NCBI GenBank assembly: GCA_947577185.1 | Contig: CANPUE010000004.1 | Span: 93,688 to 157,687 of the forward strand | DNA length: 64,000 nucleotides | Reading direction: 5' to 3' | Source: an uncultured Lachnospiraceae bacterium | GTDB taxonomy: Bacteria; Bacillota; Clostridia; Lachnospirales; Lachnospiraceae | In this document: one piece after another, positions 26,550 to 34,415 of the stretch | Layout: the number at the start of each line of letters is the position of its first letter | How positions within the stretch are numbered: position 1 is the stretch's first letter | Notes under the pieces: generated by a model | Database searches by the model: none | What the model saw: only the letters and a program-made list of their open reading frames with translations | Told to the model about the DNA's origin: nothing | Program-made: the position numbers and the translations under genes

Positions 26550-26822
26550 CTATATCATGATCTGTGTCTTTCTCTCCGCAAGCAGGAGCACCCTGTCTTC
26601 GATCAGATCGGCCGCCCCTTCCGCGAAGCCTGTCTGTAAGATGTAGTTTCCGACCTTGAATGCATACGGATTTCCGGCCTGCCCGATAAAAGATCTCACG
26701 CGGCTCTCTACGCTCTTTTCGGTGTCGATCACAATGTCCTCTATCCTGACAAGTTCCTCCCGCTTCAAATCCATGATGTTCCTGTCCCGCATACGGTCCA
26801 GTTCTTCTGCTGACAGATTCAT
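26550..26822 (-). CDS. DUF6870-like small protein
   Basis: 90 aa. LDRMRDRNIMDLKREELVRI, then DIVIDTEKSVESRVRSFIGQ and GNPYAFKVGNYILQ, match the DUF6870 pattern, a short family that commonly precedes recombinase genes in clostridial and related mobile elements. AGAGG lies 6 bases upstream of the ATG. It is followed within 20 bp by recombinase 1. A DNA-binding or directionality-control role is plausible, but no function is established. Confidence 0.75.
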   Translation of the reverse strand: MNLSAEELDRMRDRNIMDLKREELVRIEDIVIDTEKSVESRVRSFIGQAGNPYAFKVGNYILQTGFAEGAADLIEDRVLLLAERKTQIMI

Positions 26823-26879
26823 ATCCAGCCTCTTTTTATGATCTTAATCTCTACATATTTATTCCTGCCGCAATTTGTC

Positions 26880-28268
26880 CTATTCCATATGCTGCAAATG
26901 ACCCTTTGGCGGCTTTCTCCCATATCCGGTGATCACTGCCGCCAACAGCATCACCAGCATACACAGAGAATAATAATTCACAAACGGTACAGAGGCCGGC
27001 GCCACTGCAAACGATTCACCAAACTGCGCAGTCTGCTGCGCCGGGATCACACAGTGCACCGTCCAGGGTGCCAGGAAGCAGAAGACACAGCCTGTACAAT
27101 CCATCAGATTCGCCCGGCGGTACCGGTTCACCCCGGCTTTTTCCCCGATCTCACTGACCAGATCTCCGAGCGCCACAATAGCAACCGAAATTACCCCAGT
27201 CACCATACTCAGCAGACCTACAGATAAAATAATGGTCGCTTCTGTGCTCTGTTCTTTTTTTGCGAAGCGCTCCAAAAGCGCTCTCACATCCTCAAACAGA
27301 CCACTGCACTCCATCACACCCAATAGCGCAAACACCGCAATCAGCATGGCAACCGTTCCCGCAGTTCCCGAAATGGCTTCTATGACCGCTCCGGTCACCG
27401 AAAAGCCGCCGGGAAACGCGATGAGTTCATCAACCGTATAGACACCGGAAAGCAGTCCGGCGGCTGCTCCCGCCAAAATTCCCCAGGACAGGGCGGTGAT
27501 CAGGTGTTTCCGCATCATGCACAAAGTGATGATGACCGCAGGGACGATCAGCATGACCAGACTGAGCGGATCAACTTCTCCGCCCGCTGCACCGACTGCC
27601 GCGCCTCCGTCAGTCGTTTTGGAAAACAGCAGAAATAAGACAAGCGCCCCGGCTGCCGCAGGCAGACTGTAACGCGTCCTCGTCTTCACCACCATCCCCA
27701 GATCCGCATGCTGCGTCGCGGAAGATGCGATCGTCGTATCCGAGATCGGCCCCAGGTTATCGCCGAACGCAGCGCCCGACACAATGGCGCCGATCATAAA
27801 TTCCGGCGCTGCCCCCGCCATCACCCCTACCGGAAACAGGATCGGAATCACCACAAAATAGGTCCCCACCGAGGTGCCTGTCGCAAAGGCTAACAGGCAG
27901 GTAATGAGAAACGCCGCTGCCACGAAAAGTTTCCCTGTAAGACCGGCCGCCACCACATATGCCGCGATCGTCTGCACCGCGCCGCTGGCAGAGATCAGTT
28001 TGCCGGAAACCGCCGCCAGCATCACTGCCAGCACGATCACGGCAAACATTGGTTTGCTCAGGCCATATACCAATGCCTCTCCGTATGCCTTTTCATCCTT
28101 TGCAAAAACAACGCCTGTCACCAGTGCCGCAAAAAATGCAAGCACATACCCGTTGACATTGGACTGACTAAACGCCGCCCATCCGATCATTGCCGCCGCG
28201 GCAAGAAGCGGTGTCATTTTCCCGATCTTTCCCAGACGAAATTCTATCCTCTTTGCTTTCTGATCCAT
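26880..28268 (-). CDS. NhaC-family Na+/H+ antiporter carried on Element B
   Basis: 462 aa from the ATG at 28268, which has AAAGGAG 8 bases upstream; the track start overlaps the NACHT gene. About eleven hydrophobic segments. SGAAFGDNLGPISDTTIASSATQHADLG is the conserved loop of the NhaC/Na+-H+ antiporter superfamily, and FATGTSVGTYFVVIPILFPVG is also typical. Members exchange Na+ or organic ions for protons (NhaC, MleN and similar). It begins 16 bp after the NACHT stop and is separated from DUF6870 by about 57 bp. Its length is complete. It may be ordinary ion-balance cargo or functionally tied to NACHT. Confidence 0.88.
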   Translation of the reverse strand: MDQKAKRIEFRLGKIGKMTPLLAAAAMIGWAAFSQSNVNGYVLAFFAALVTGVVFAKDEKAYGEALVYGLSKPMFAVIVLAVMLAAVSGKLISASGAVQTIAAYVVAAGLTGKLFVAAAFLITCLLAFATGTSVGTYFVVIPILFPVGVMAGAAPEFMIGAIVSGAAFGDNLGPISDTTIASSATQHADLGMVVKTRTRYSLPAAAGALVLFLLFSKTTDGGAAVGAAGGEVDPLSLVMLIVPAVIITLCMMRKHLITALSWGILAGAAAGLLSGVYTVDELIAFPGGFSVTGAVIEAISGTAGTVAMLIAVFALLGVMECSGLFEDVRALLERFAKKEQSTEATIILSVGLLSMVTGVISVAIVALGDLVSEIGEKAGVNRYRRANLMDCTGCVFCFLAPWTVHCVIPAQQTAQFGESFAVAPASVPFVNYYSLCMLVMLLAAVITGYGRKPPKGHLQHME

Positions 28269-28284
28269 TCTGATACTCCTTTGC

Positions 28285-30831
28285 TTACTTTTTTCGATCA
28301 TCGCTGACCGCTCCCGGTTCTGATTCGACCGGATCCATGAGCAGGCCCGGTATTTTCATCTCCATCAAATGCTGCATCTGCATGATTTGATTTCCTGAGA
28401 TAAATCCGTCAGGCAAAAAAGCATTCCGCAGATTGGCCCCTCTCAAATCTGCTCCGTTTAAATCTGCTCCACTCAAATCCGCTTCTCCCAGATCTGCTTC
28501 CCTTAAATTTGCTCCCGCAAAACGAACGCTTCTTAAATCTGATTTTCTCAGATCTGCTTCTCTTAAATCTGCCTTTTTTAAATTGGCTCCGCTTAAATCT
28601 ATTGCGCTCAGATCCACTCCGGCTAACTGTAATCCCTCAAAATCTGCCTTACTGGTTAAGCTGAGATTTCTTTCTTTAACACGTGATGGAACCAAAACAA
28701 AGATTTCTCTAAAGTTATGTTTTAATATGTCTTCCCTGTTAATGCATTCGACATCATGATACCAGCCGATGCACTCCCCTTCTTTCAGACAGGGTTCCAG
28801 CGCACATCTGAATATCCTCACAGTATTCGTCAAAACATTGATCATATTATGGTAGACATTTTCCCCCGAATTTCTATTATAATGGTTTATTCCCCCAAAT
28901 TGCAGCATATCCGAAAAAAAATGGGGTAAATAGTTCCGCCTGCGTTCCTCAAAAATAAAATCCAGCTTATACTGATGTTCTTCACTGTACTTTATGCGCA
29001 GATATAAAAATTCCAGTACTTTTTCAGGTAATTGCATGGATCGGAACAAATCATGGATCTGCCCTGTAATATAGGCAGTCACTTCCTGTATCTCCATTGT
29101 CTCACAGATCTGATACATCGCATTCAATTCATAAAATATCTTTTCACAAAGAAAAAAATCTCTGATATTATTATGATAGAACTCCACCGCACCTTTTCCA
29201 TTCGTTTTCCAATAATTACATAATGCGTAACAATGCTGTACAATTTCTTTTAGTTTTAATTCCTCAATCCCCAGCTGATCAACGATTTTTGATATTTCCC
29301 TGCTGGTCAGAAATAATTTTCTGTTGCCGCTGCAAAACATCTGATACGCGATTTCCGCACTCAAACGATACAATAGGCCTTTGTATTTTTTTATCCCATG
29401 ATGATAAACGCCGTTTCCGTTAGCAAACACAGAATTGTACTCTGTGTCAGATAGTTCTTTATAAAAGATCCGGCGGTACAAAAGCCATTTATTGTGCTTT
29501 GCTTCTTCGCTGATTCCCCCCGCCGCAATCATATACATGATCATTGGTGTATCACATATGCTGTCTGTTTCTTCATTCTCTTCGTCCACAATATACGCTA
29601 TTCCTGTTTTCTCACAATCTGACAGCCCCGTTTTTCGATACTTTTCTACCCACTCCCACCTTTGGAACGCATCAAAATGTCTCAATGCAATATATCCTTT
29701 TCTAATATCCAGCCTGTCCACGTCCAGGTATTGGGGTCTGGTCGTAACGATCATTTTATAATCCCTAAATGCGTCAAAAATCTGATAAATATAATACTCC
29801 GAGTTTGCATTGATGCCTTCCACCATGCAGAGTTCATCAAATCCGTCAAATACAATGAGCGGATTTTTATAATGTCTCTTAAATTCATCCACAGATCCTA
29901 ATCTCAAATACTTTAAAATATCGTTTACGATTGTATCACTGGAAAATCTCATTTCCTCAGGAATAATGTCCCTCAGTCTGATGCATAAAAGCGTTTTATC
30001 TGAAAAAAGCCTCTGCCATTCCTCTTTCTTTTCTATGTAAAGATACGACAGATAAGATACCAGACTCGTTTTTCCAACGCCTGCATCACCTTCAATGAAT
30101 AAAATCTCCCCCTGATGCCTCTCATCCCGAATAACATGCATGGCAAATCTGCTCATAAAGTCAACTGCATTTCCGCCGACTCCCCGCGTCAAATCCGAAT
30201 CTTTCGTCCAGTTCACATAATGAGGCAGTACAAACAGATCTTTCAGCCGCACGTTCTTACTGCCCTCTTCCCTGTGAAGGAACAGATTTTCTACAAAGCT
30301 GTTATAATATTGTTCATTTGTATCCCATACGCCTTCCCCGTCGGCGCTCTTTTCCCACTTCTCCTTCCTGTTTTCCTTTTTCACCGCATATAAAAAAACA
30401 GAAGCCAGAAAGCCGCTGATCCTGTCTTCCTCTGCCCTCTGTAACAATTCTTTTTTCTTTGATTCAGGAATCCCTGTATCCCCCTGAATCAGTTTCACCA
30501 TGTTTTGCATCAGATCATCCCGCAGATGCGATGAAAGAACAGGTACTACTTCTTTCTCAAAAATATTGTCTATTTGATTGATTACAGGCTCCGAGTCACA
30601 GTTGTCCCGGATACTGCTGTGAACATTCTCTCTGTTATGCAACAGATTACTTGCCATTGTTTTGTCCACGTCAATTGCGTGTCCTTTTCTGCCGCGGGCT
30701 TCATACACCGTCCCCCTGAGCATTAAAATTTCCAGCAAAAGGCGCGTAAGTTCAAGGTCCTGATCATATGGTTTCTGCATTGCCATTTTCAGGCATTTTA
30801 CATAGGATGCAAACGATACTCTTTCCTCCAT
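28285..30831 (-). CDS. NACHT-type STAND NTPase with C-terminal pentapeptide repeats
   Basis: 848 aa. An uncharacterised helical N-terminal region (about 1-200) contains 'DRISGFLASVFLYAV'. The NACHT module has Walker A EGDAGVGKTSLVSYL at about 247-261, Walker B NPLIVFDGFDELC near 323-335, then MIVTTRPQYLD (sensor-1-like). A helical middle region follows. Residues about 735-815 are A(D/N)LxX pentapeptide repeats forming a right-handed beta helix. STAND NACHT proteins (bNACHT, Avs-like) act as phage or stress sensors that oligomerise and trigger an effector. The N-terminal region could be the effector, but no known nuclease motif is visible. AAAGGGA precedes the ATG. AT-rich codon use differs from host genes. 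Confidence 0.85.
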   Translation of the reverse strand: MEERVSFASYVKCLKMAMQKPYDQDLELTRLLLEILMLRGTVYEARGRKGHAIDVDKTMASNLLHNRENVHSSIRDNCDSEPVINQIDNIFEKEVVPVLSSHLRDDLMQNMVKLIQGDTGIPESKKKELLQRAEEDRISGFLASVFLYAVKKENRKEKWEKSADGEGVWDTNEQYYNSFVENLFLHREEGSKNVRLKDLFVLPHYVNWTKDSDLTRGVGGNAVDFMSRFAMHVIRDERHQGEILFIEGDAGVGKTSLVSYLSYLYIEKKEEWQRLFSDKTLLCIRLRDIIPEEMRFSSDTIVNDILKYLRLGSVDEFKRHYKNPLIVFDGFDELCMVEGINANSEYYIYQIFDAFRDYKMIVTTRPQYLDVDRLDIRKGYIALRHFDAFQRWEWVEKYRKTGLSDCEKTGIAYIVDEENEETDSICDTPMIMYMIAAGGISEEAKHNKWLLYRRIFYKELSDTEYNSVFANGNGVYHHGIKKYKGLLYRLSAEIAYQMFCSGNRKLFLTSREISKIVDQLGIEELKLKEIVQHCYALCNYWKTNGKGAVEFYHNNIRDFFLCEKIFYELNAMYQICETMEIQEVTAYITGQIHDLFRSMQLPEKVLEFLYLRIKYSEEHQYKLDFIFEERRRNYLPHFFSDMLQFGGINHYNRNSGENVYHNMINVLTNTVRIFRCALEPCLKEGECIGWYHDVECINREDILKHNFREIFVLVPSRVKERNLSLTSKADFEGLQLAGVDLSAIDLSGANLKKADLREADLRKSDLRSVRFAGANLREADLGEADLSGADLNGADLRGANLRNAFLPDGFISGNQIMQMQHLMEMKIPGLLMDPVESEPGAVSDDRKK
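28410..28625 (-). repeat. Pentapeptide-repeat coding segment
   Basis: About fourteen 15-bp units (plus strand TCTGCTTCTCTTAAA and variants) encode ADLRE, ADLSG, ANLRN and similar pentapeptides. They form the C-terminus of the NACHT protein. The near-identity of neighbouring units suggests recent duplication. Confidence 0.8.
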
Positions 30832-30984
30832 TCCGATATCCCTTTGTATTTCAATTCATGTGCCAGTCATCTGCCCCATCTCCCGTATCCCGGATGGAAG
30901 CCCAACTATGCCCCAACTCCATGGTAACTACTTTCCTCCTCTCCCGTGTTATCCTGTAAGAAACAGACAGAAAGGAAAAACACA

Positions 30985-31155
30985 ATGGAAAATATCATCC
31001 CCTTAATCTTTTCACTCGTCGGCCCGGATCATTTATTGTCCGCCATTGCGCTTATTGTTTTCATTCTGATCCTGATCCAAAAAGGAAGGATCAAAATATG
31101 TTTCGACATAAAAAACGGGAAAATAAAAATAAGGATGCAATATCACCATAAATAA
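30985..31155 (+). CDS. Small 56-aa membrane protein, divergent from NACHT
   Basis: The ATG at 30985 with AAAGGA upstream is better supported than the track's start. One membrane helix (LLSAIALIVFILILI) is preceded by a short polar N-terminus and followed by a basic tail, KGRIKICFDIKNGKIKIRM, which looks amphipathic. It is the only plus-strand gene of Element B and lies about 45 bp from the right attachment site. Size and shape recall small membrane toxins, holin-like peptides or anchoring peptides. No homology is claimed. Confidence 0.5.
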   Translation: MENIIPLIFSLVGPDHLLSAIALIVFILILIQKGRIKICFDIKNGKIKIRMQYHHK

Positions 31156-31199
31156 GCAGGCCAAAACAGGTAACGTCCCATACCTCTCCAGCCTTACGG

Positions 31200-31218
31200 T
31201 TATTTAACACATAACCCC
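31200..31218 (+). other. Right attachment site of Element B
   Basis: Arm TTATTTAACAC (31200-31210), then ATAA, then core CCCC (31215-31218). It pairs with the left arm GTGTTCAATAA. The stop codon of the truncated peptidase N-terminus lies in this arm. Confidence 0.85.
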
Positions 31219-31538
31219 GTATCCACAAAACCAATGATCACACCGTCTCCCTGCAGTTCCAGCGGCGGGCCCTGCACCCGCAGATTGCCCGTCTCGACCA
31301 GATTGTCTGCCTGAAACGTCTGCATCAGCCCATACAGGTCAGGAATGGAGGCATACGTGTAAGTTCCCAAAGAAACCGGCGGAAGCTCCGCTCTCTCCAA
31401 ATACGCGATTGAAAATTCTTCATCGAACGGCTGAAAGCAAAAGTCAATATTCCATCGATTCAGAGTGCCCTCCGGCAGTCTGTAATCTATGATGACGTCC
31501 GCATAGTCGTTTGACAGGATTCTTTCTTTACATGTCAT
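31200..31538 (-). pseudogene. N-terminal part of the S8 peptidase interrupted by Element B
   Basis: The 112-aa ORF starts MTCKERILSNDYADVIIDY and continues through a propeptide-like domain to GDGVIIGFVDTG, where VDTG holds the catalytic Asp. The next residues LCVK and the stop are element sequence. Replacing them with the C-terminal fragment gives VDTGIRYDLDVFKNEDG, the normal S8 sequence. 108 codons precede the junction. A weak ribosome site and a TATAAT at 31570-31575 precede it. Confidence 0.9.
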
Positions 31539-31619
31539 ATCATTTCCGCACTTTCACACTGAACAGCTTATTATATGGTATGCTGCTGCAAAGCCGGCGG
31601 CAATGCCATTCTTACTTTT

Positions 31620-32516
31620 CTATTCTATATGCACCGGTATCACGCACAGTGCAAAGTACCCTCTTCCGCCGGTTCCAAACAACAGACTGTAAGGGGGATA
31701 TTCTTTATCAAACATGCGGAGAAACTGTTCAAACGTCAGCATATCGTTCTTCTCAATCGTGCTGCCGTTTTGCATTGTAAAGTGACTTCCGATATGCGCG
31801 ATATATTTCTGCGACAGAATCTTGACCGCATAGATCACCGTCTTGTCCGCGGTATTGATCTGCCGTCCCAGCATCTCACTGAGGATCCCCAGGATCAGCC
31901 GCTGCTCATAGACGAAAAAAATCTGTGTGCGTTCTCCCGCATCAGACAGATAGGTCAGACGAAAGCACATTACTTCACCGGAGCAGAAATCCTCTCCGCT
32001 GTAATTTTCGCTCACGATATGCGCATCCAGTCGAAACATATCCTGCGCCGCCTGAATGACGGCTTTTTCCAGAGACTCTCTCTCATCATCTTTCGGACCG
32101 TGCACCCATTTGTTTGGCACCCTCCCGGCTATGGCATGATCCTCAATCATAACGTGGCCGTTGAGCCAGCCGATACAGATTCCAAGAAAATGCCGCACCG
32201 ATTCGACAGAATAATTCTGTCTTTCCAGCTCCTCTTCCAGCGCAGGAATCGTCTTGTCGCGCATGTTGTCATGAAGTTTCCTGTGCATATCGTATCCGCT
32301 GTAGTGAATAGACTGCATATAGGCCTCTTCCTGTGCAAAATGCTTCACGGTATAACTCTTAAAATATTTGACGCCCTCTCTGCAGGCGTATTGCTGCTTT
32401 TCCGGTTCCTCGTTGAGTGCGATGAGTTTTCCTACAATGGCAAAAAGCTTCTGGTGTGCTTTATCAACCTCCTCCACACCCAGATTAAAACGGCTGTTCC
32501 ATTTCACATCGTTCAT
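31620..32516 (-). CDS. Bacteriohemerythrin fused to a CheX-like domain
   Basis: 298 aa. Residues 1-130 are a hemerythrin fold that binds O2 or NO at a di-iron site. The ligands are visible in LGVEEVDKAHQKLF, HFAQEEAYMQ, YDMHRKLHDNM and WLNGHVMIEDHA. The second half (about 150-290) resembles the CheX/CheC phosphatase fold (LRLTYLSD..., LSEMLGRQINTADKTVIYAVKILSQKYI), but the match is loose. It may sense oxygen in an anaerobe and signal. The start follows CAGGGGGAAT, and it lies 50 bp after clpX, so the two are likely co-transcribed. Confidence 0.75.
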   Translation of the reverse strand: MNDVKWNSRFNLGVEEVDKAHQKLFAIVGKLIALNEEPEKQQYACREGVKYFKSYTVKHFAQEEAYMQSIHYSGYDMHRKLHDNMRDKTIPALEEELERQNYSVESVRHFLGICIGWLNGHVMIEDHAIAGRVPNKWVHGPKDDERESLEKAVIQAAQDMFRLDAHIVSENYSGEDFCSGEVMCFRLTYLSDAGERTQIFFVYEQRLILGILSEMLGRQINTADKTVIYAVKILSQKYIAHIGSHFTMQNGSTIEKNDMLTFEQFLRMFDKEYPPYSLLFGTGGRGYFALCVIPVHIE

Positions 32517-32565
32517 CTTCGATATTCCCCCTGTATTTTATGGATTTCCCCTCCAGCCTGCGGAT

Positions 32566-34227
32566 CTACTCTACCACGAGCAGATCGTCCGGATTTTCCA
32601 GGCTGTTACTCCTGATATCAATGACCGGCCCTCCGGTTCCTTCGATATACTCTCTCGTGATCGTGATCCTGCCGATGTTATCATCTTTCGGGATCTCATA
32701 CATAATATCCAGCATAAACTCTTCTATGATCGCACGCAGCGCCCTGGCTCCGGTCTCTTTTTCCATGGCTTTCTCCGCGATCGCTTCCAGCGCGCCTCGG
32801 TCAAATTCCAGTTTGACCTCGTCAAGCGCCAATAGCTTCTGATATTGCTTCAAAATGGCGTTGCGCGGCTCACTTAAAATTTTTACCATCATTTCCCTGC
32901 TGAGTCCTTCGAGCGTGAAAATAATGGGCAGACGTCCGATAAACTCCGGTATCATGCCGAATTTCCTGATGTCCTCGACCGTCACTTTGCTCAAAATGTT
33001 CTTCTCTTTATCATATTTATCTTTCAGTTCCGCGTTGTAGCCGATCGATGTCTTCTTATTTAACCGCTGCTTGATAATGTCATCCAGATCCGGAAAAGCG
33101 CCGCCGCAGATGAACAGAATATTTCTGGTGTTGACCGTTGCCAGCGGCACCATGGCATTCTTGGAATTGGCGCCTACCGGCACTTCCACTTCCGCCCCTT
33201 CCAGAAGTTTCAGCATTCCCTGCTGTACAGACTCCCCGCTGACATCTCTGGAATTGGTATTCTTTTTCTTGGCTATCTTGTCGATTTCATCGATAAAAAT
33301 GATTCCCTGCTCGGCCCTTTCCACATCATTGTCTGCGGCCGCAAGCAGTTTGGATACGACGCTTTCAATATCGTCGCCGATATATCCCGCTTCCGTTAAC
33401 GATGTCGCGTCAGCAATCGCGAGCGGCACATCCAACAGTCTCGCCAGCGTCTTAACCAGATAAGTCTTGCCGCAGCCTGTCGGACCGATCATCAGCATGT
33501 TCGACTTCTCGATCTCAATCTCGTCCATCGTATTCGTTGCCACCCGCTTATAGTGATTATAGACCGCCACGGAGATTACTTTTTTGGCATGTTCCTGTCC
33601 TACAACAAAGTCGTCCAGCTTTGCCTTGATCTTATGCGGGGGCATAATATTTTTGATATCGATGACAGGCTGCTCTTCCTGTCTTTTTTTCTTCTTTTTG
33701 ATCTTCTGTTTATTGGGAATGCCGCCGTCCCCCTGCAGATCGGCCAGATTCACAAAGCTGATATTTGGGAATCCTTTGCCGTTGTTAAAGTCTGTCATAT
33801 TGCCGCCCAGATTGCCCGGATGATTCAATAATCCCTGATAGTCGAACTGGCTGACCGTATCCATTGTCTTATGCATACAGTCATTGCAGACACAAATATG
33901 ATTCGGCAGTCTGAACATCTCTCCTGCCTTACTCTCCGGTCTGCGGCAGATAAAACATACGTCTTCGTATTCACCGGACTTCCCATTCCGGTCACTGTCT
34001 GAAGGTTTCTTATCCTTAGTGTCGGCTTTTTTTATTTCTTCCTTTTTTATTTCCTCATGATCCGCTTCATTGTTTCTGACCTCATTGTTTCTTTCTTCCT
34101 CCTGCGGCGTACCGCCTCCGGCAAGCAGTTCCTCTTTCTGTTCCTCTACATCATCCAATTCCCTGAAATCCCACTGATTCTCTTCTTTATCGTCCTGACC
34201 GAATCTTTCGTCGTCGTTCATATTCAC
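32566..34227 (-). CDS. clpX: ClpX-type AAA+ unfoldase with extended acidic N-terminus
   Basis: 553 aa, against about 415-430 for normal ClpX. The first 90 residues are highly charged and lack structure. The zinc finger follows (CFICRRPESKAGEMF ... CVCNDC). Then come Walker A IGPTGCGKTYLVK, pore loop AGYIGDD, Walker B IIFIDEIDK, sensor-2 region GARALR and a C-terminal small domain. The ClpP-contact loop reads KKTSIGYNAE, so IGY replaces the usual IGF. A basic/low-complexity insertion (KKKKRQEEQ) separates the zinc finger from the AAA+ core. It is probably a paralogue that works with or without ClpP. Own promoter upstream. Confidence 0.85.
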   Translation of the reverse strand: MNMNDDERFGQDDKEENQWDFRELDDVEEQKEELLAGGGTPQEEERNNEVRNNEADHEEIKKEEIKKADTKDKKPSDSDRNGKSGEYEDVCFICRRPESKAGEMFRLPNHICVCNDCMHKTMDTVSQFDYQGLLNHPGNLGGNMTDFNNGKGFPNISFVNLADLQGDGGIPNKQKIKKKKKRQEEQPVIDIKNIMPPHKIKAKLDDFVVGQEHAKKVISVAVYNHYKRVATNTMDEIEIEKSNMLMIGPTGCGKTYLVKTLARLLDVPLAIADATSLTEAGYIGDDIESVVSKLLAAADNDVERAEQGIIFIDEIDKIAKKKNTNSRDVSGESVQQGMLKLLEGAEVEVPVGANSKNAMVPLATVNTRNILFICGGAFPDLDDIIKQRLNKKTSIGYNAELKDKYDKEKNILSKVTVEDIRKFGMIPEFIGRLPIIFTLEGLSREMMVKILSEPRNAILKQYQKLLALDEVKLEFDRGALEAIAEKAMEKETGARALRAIIEEFMLDIMYEIPKDDNIGRITITREYIEGTGGPVIDIRSNSLENPDDLLVVE

Positions 34228-34273
34228 CCTCCATCGTAAAGCGCTTTGTACCGCCTCTCATACTTCTCATGAT

Positions 34274-34302
34274 AGTATAAAACAGGCATTCCTACAAGTG
34301 AA
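34274..34302 (-). promoter_or_regulatory. Promoter for the clpX-hemerythrin operon
   Basis: On the minus strand TTCACT (34297-34302) and TATACT (34274-34279) have 17-bp spacing. It sits in the 188-bp gap behind the HtrA gene. Confidence 0.55.
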
Positions 34303-34338
34303 CTTTTTCTAAAATAACGCACAAAACCAATATAAAAC

Positions 34339-34378
34339 AGAAAGCCTCACGCAAAGGCAAGGCTTTCTGTCAATTTTT
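34339..34378. terminator. Terminator between htrA and clpX
   Basis: AGAAAGCCT / AGGCTTTCT, a 9-bp stem with a 12-base loop. On the minus strand GTTTTAT follows, so it can end the htrA transcript. The plus-strand side reads GTCAATTTTTTGG. Confidence 0.6.
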
Positions 34379-34415
34379 TGGAATGTATCATTCTATTGTT
34401 TTTGCTGTTGATTTT

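Larger units (their letters stand above)
21892..31218. mobile_element. Element B: 9.3-kb element with a trio of serine recombinases, NhaC antiporter and NACHT-pentapeptide protein
   Basis: The flanks are the two halves of one S8 peptidase gene. Joined at the common GGGG they give ...GFVDTG-IRYDLDVFKNED..., 108 + 453 residues, with no frame break. The 9327 bp in between hold, on the minus strand, NACHT, NhaC, DUF6870 and three large serine recombinases, plus a divergent 56-aa ORF near the right end. The ends form near-perfect inverted arms around the core. The AT-rich NACHT gene differs in composition from host genes. The boundaries are therefore known almost to the base. Confidence 0.93.

Noticed and set aside
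31200-31538. 112-aa ORF as an independent small gene
   Set aside because: Its sequence is the propeptide and VDTG motif of an S8 peptidase and it stops inside the attachment arm.
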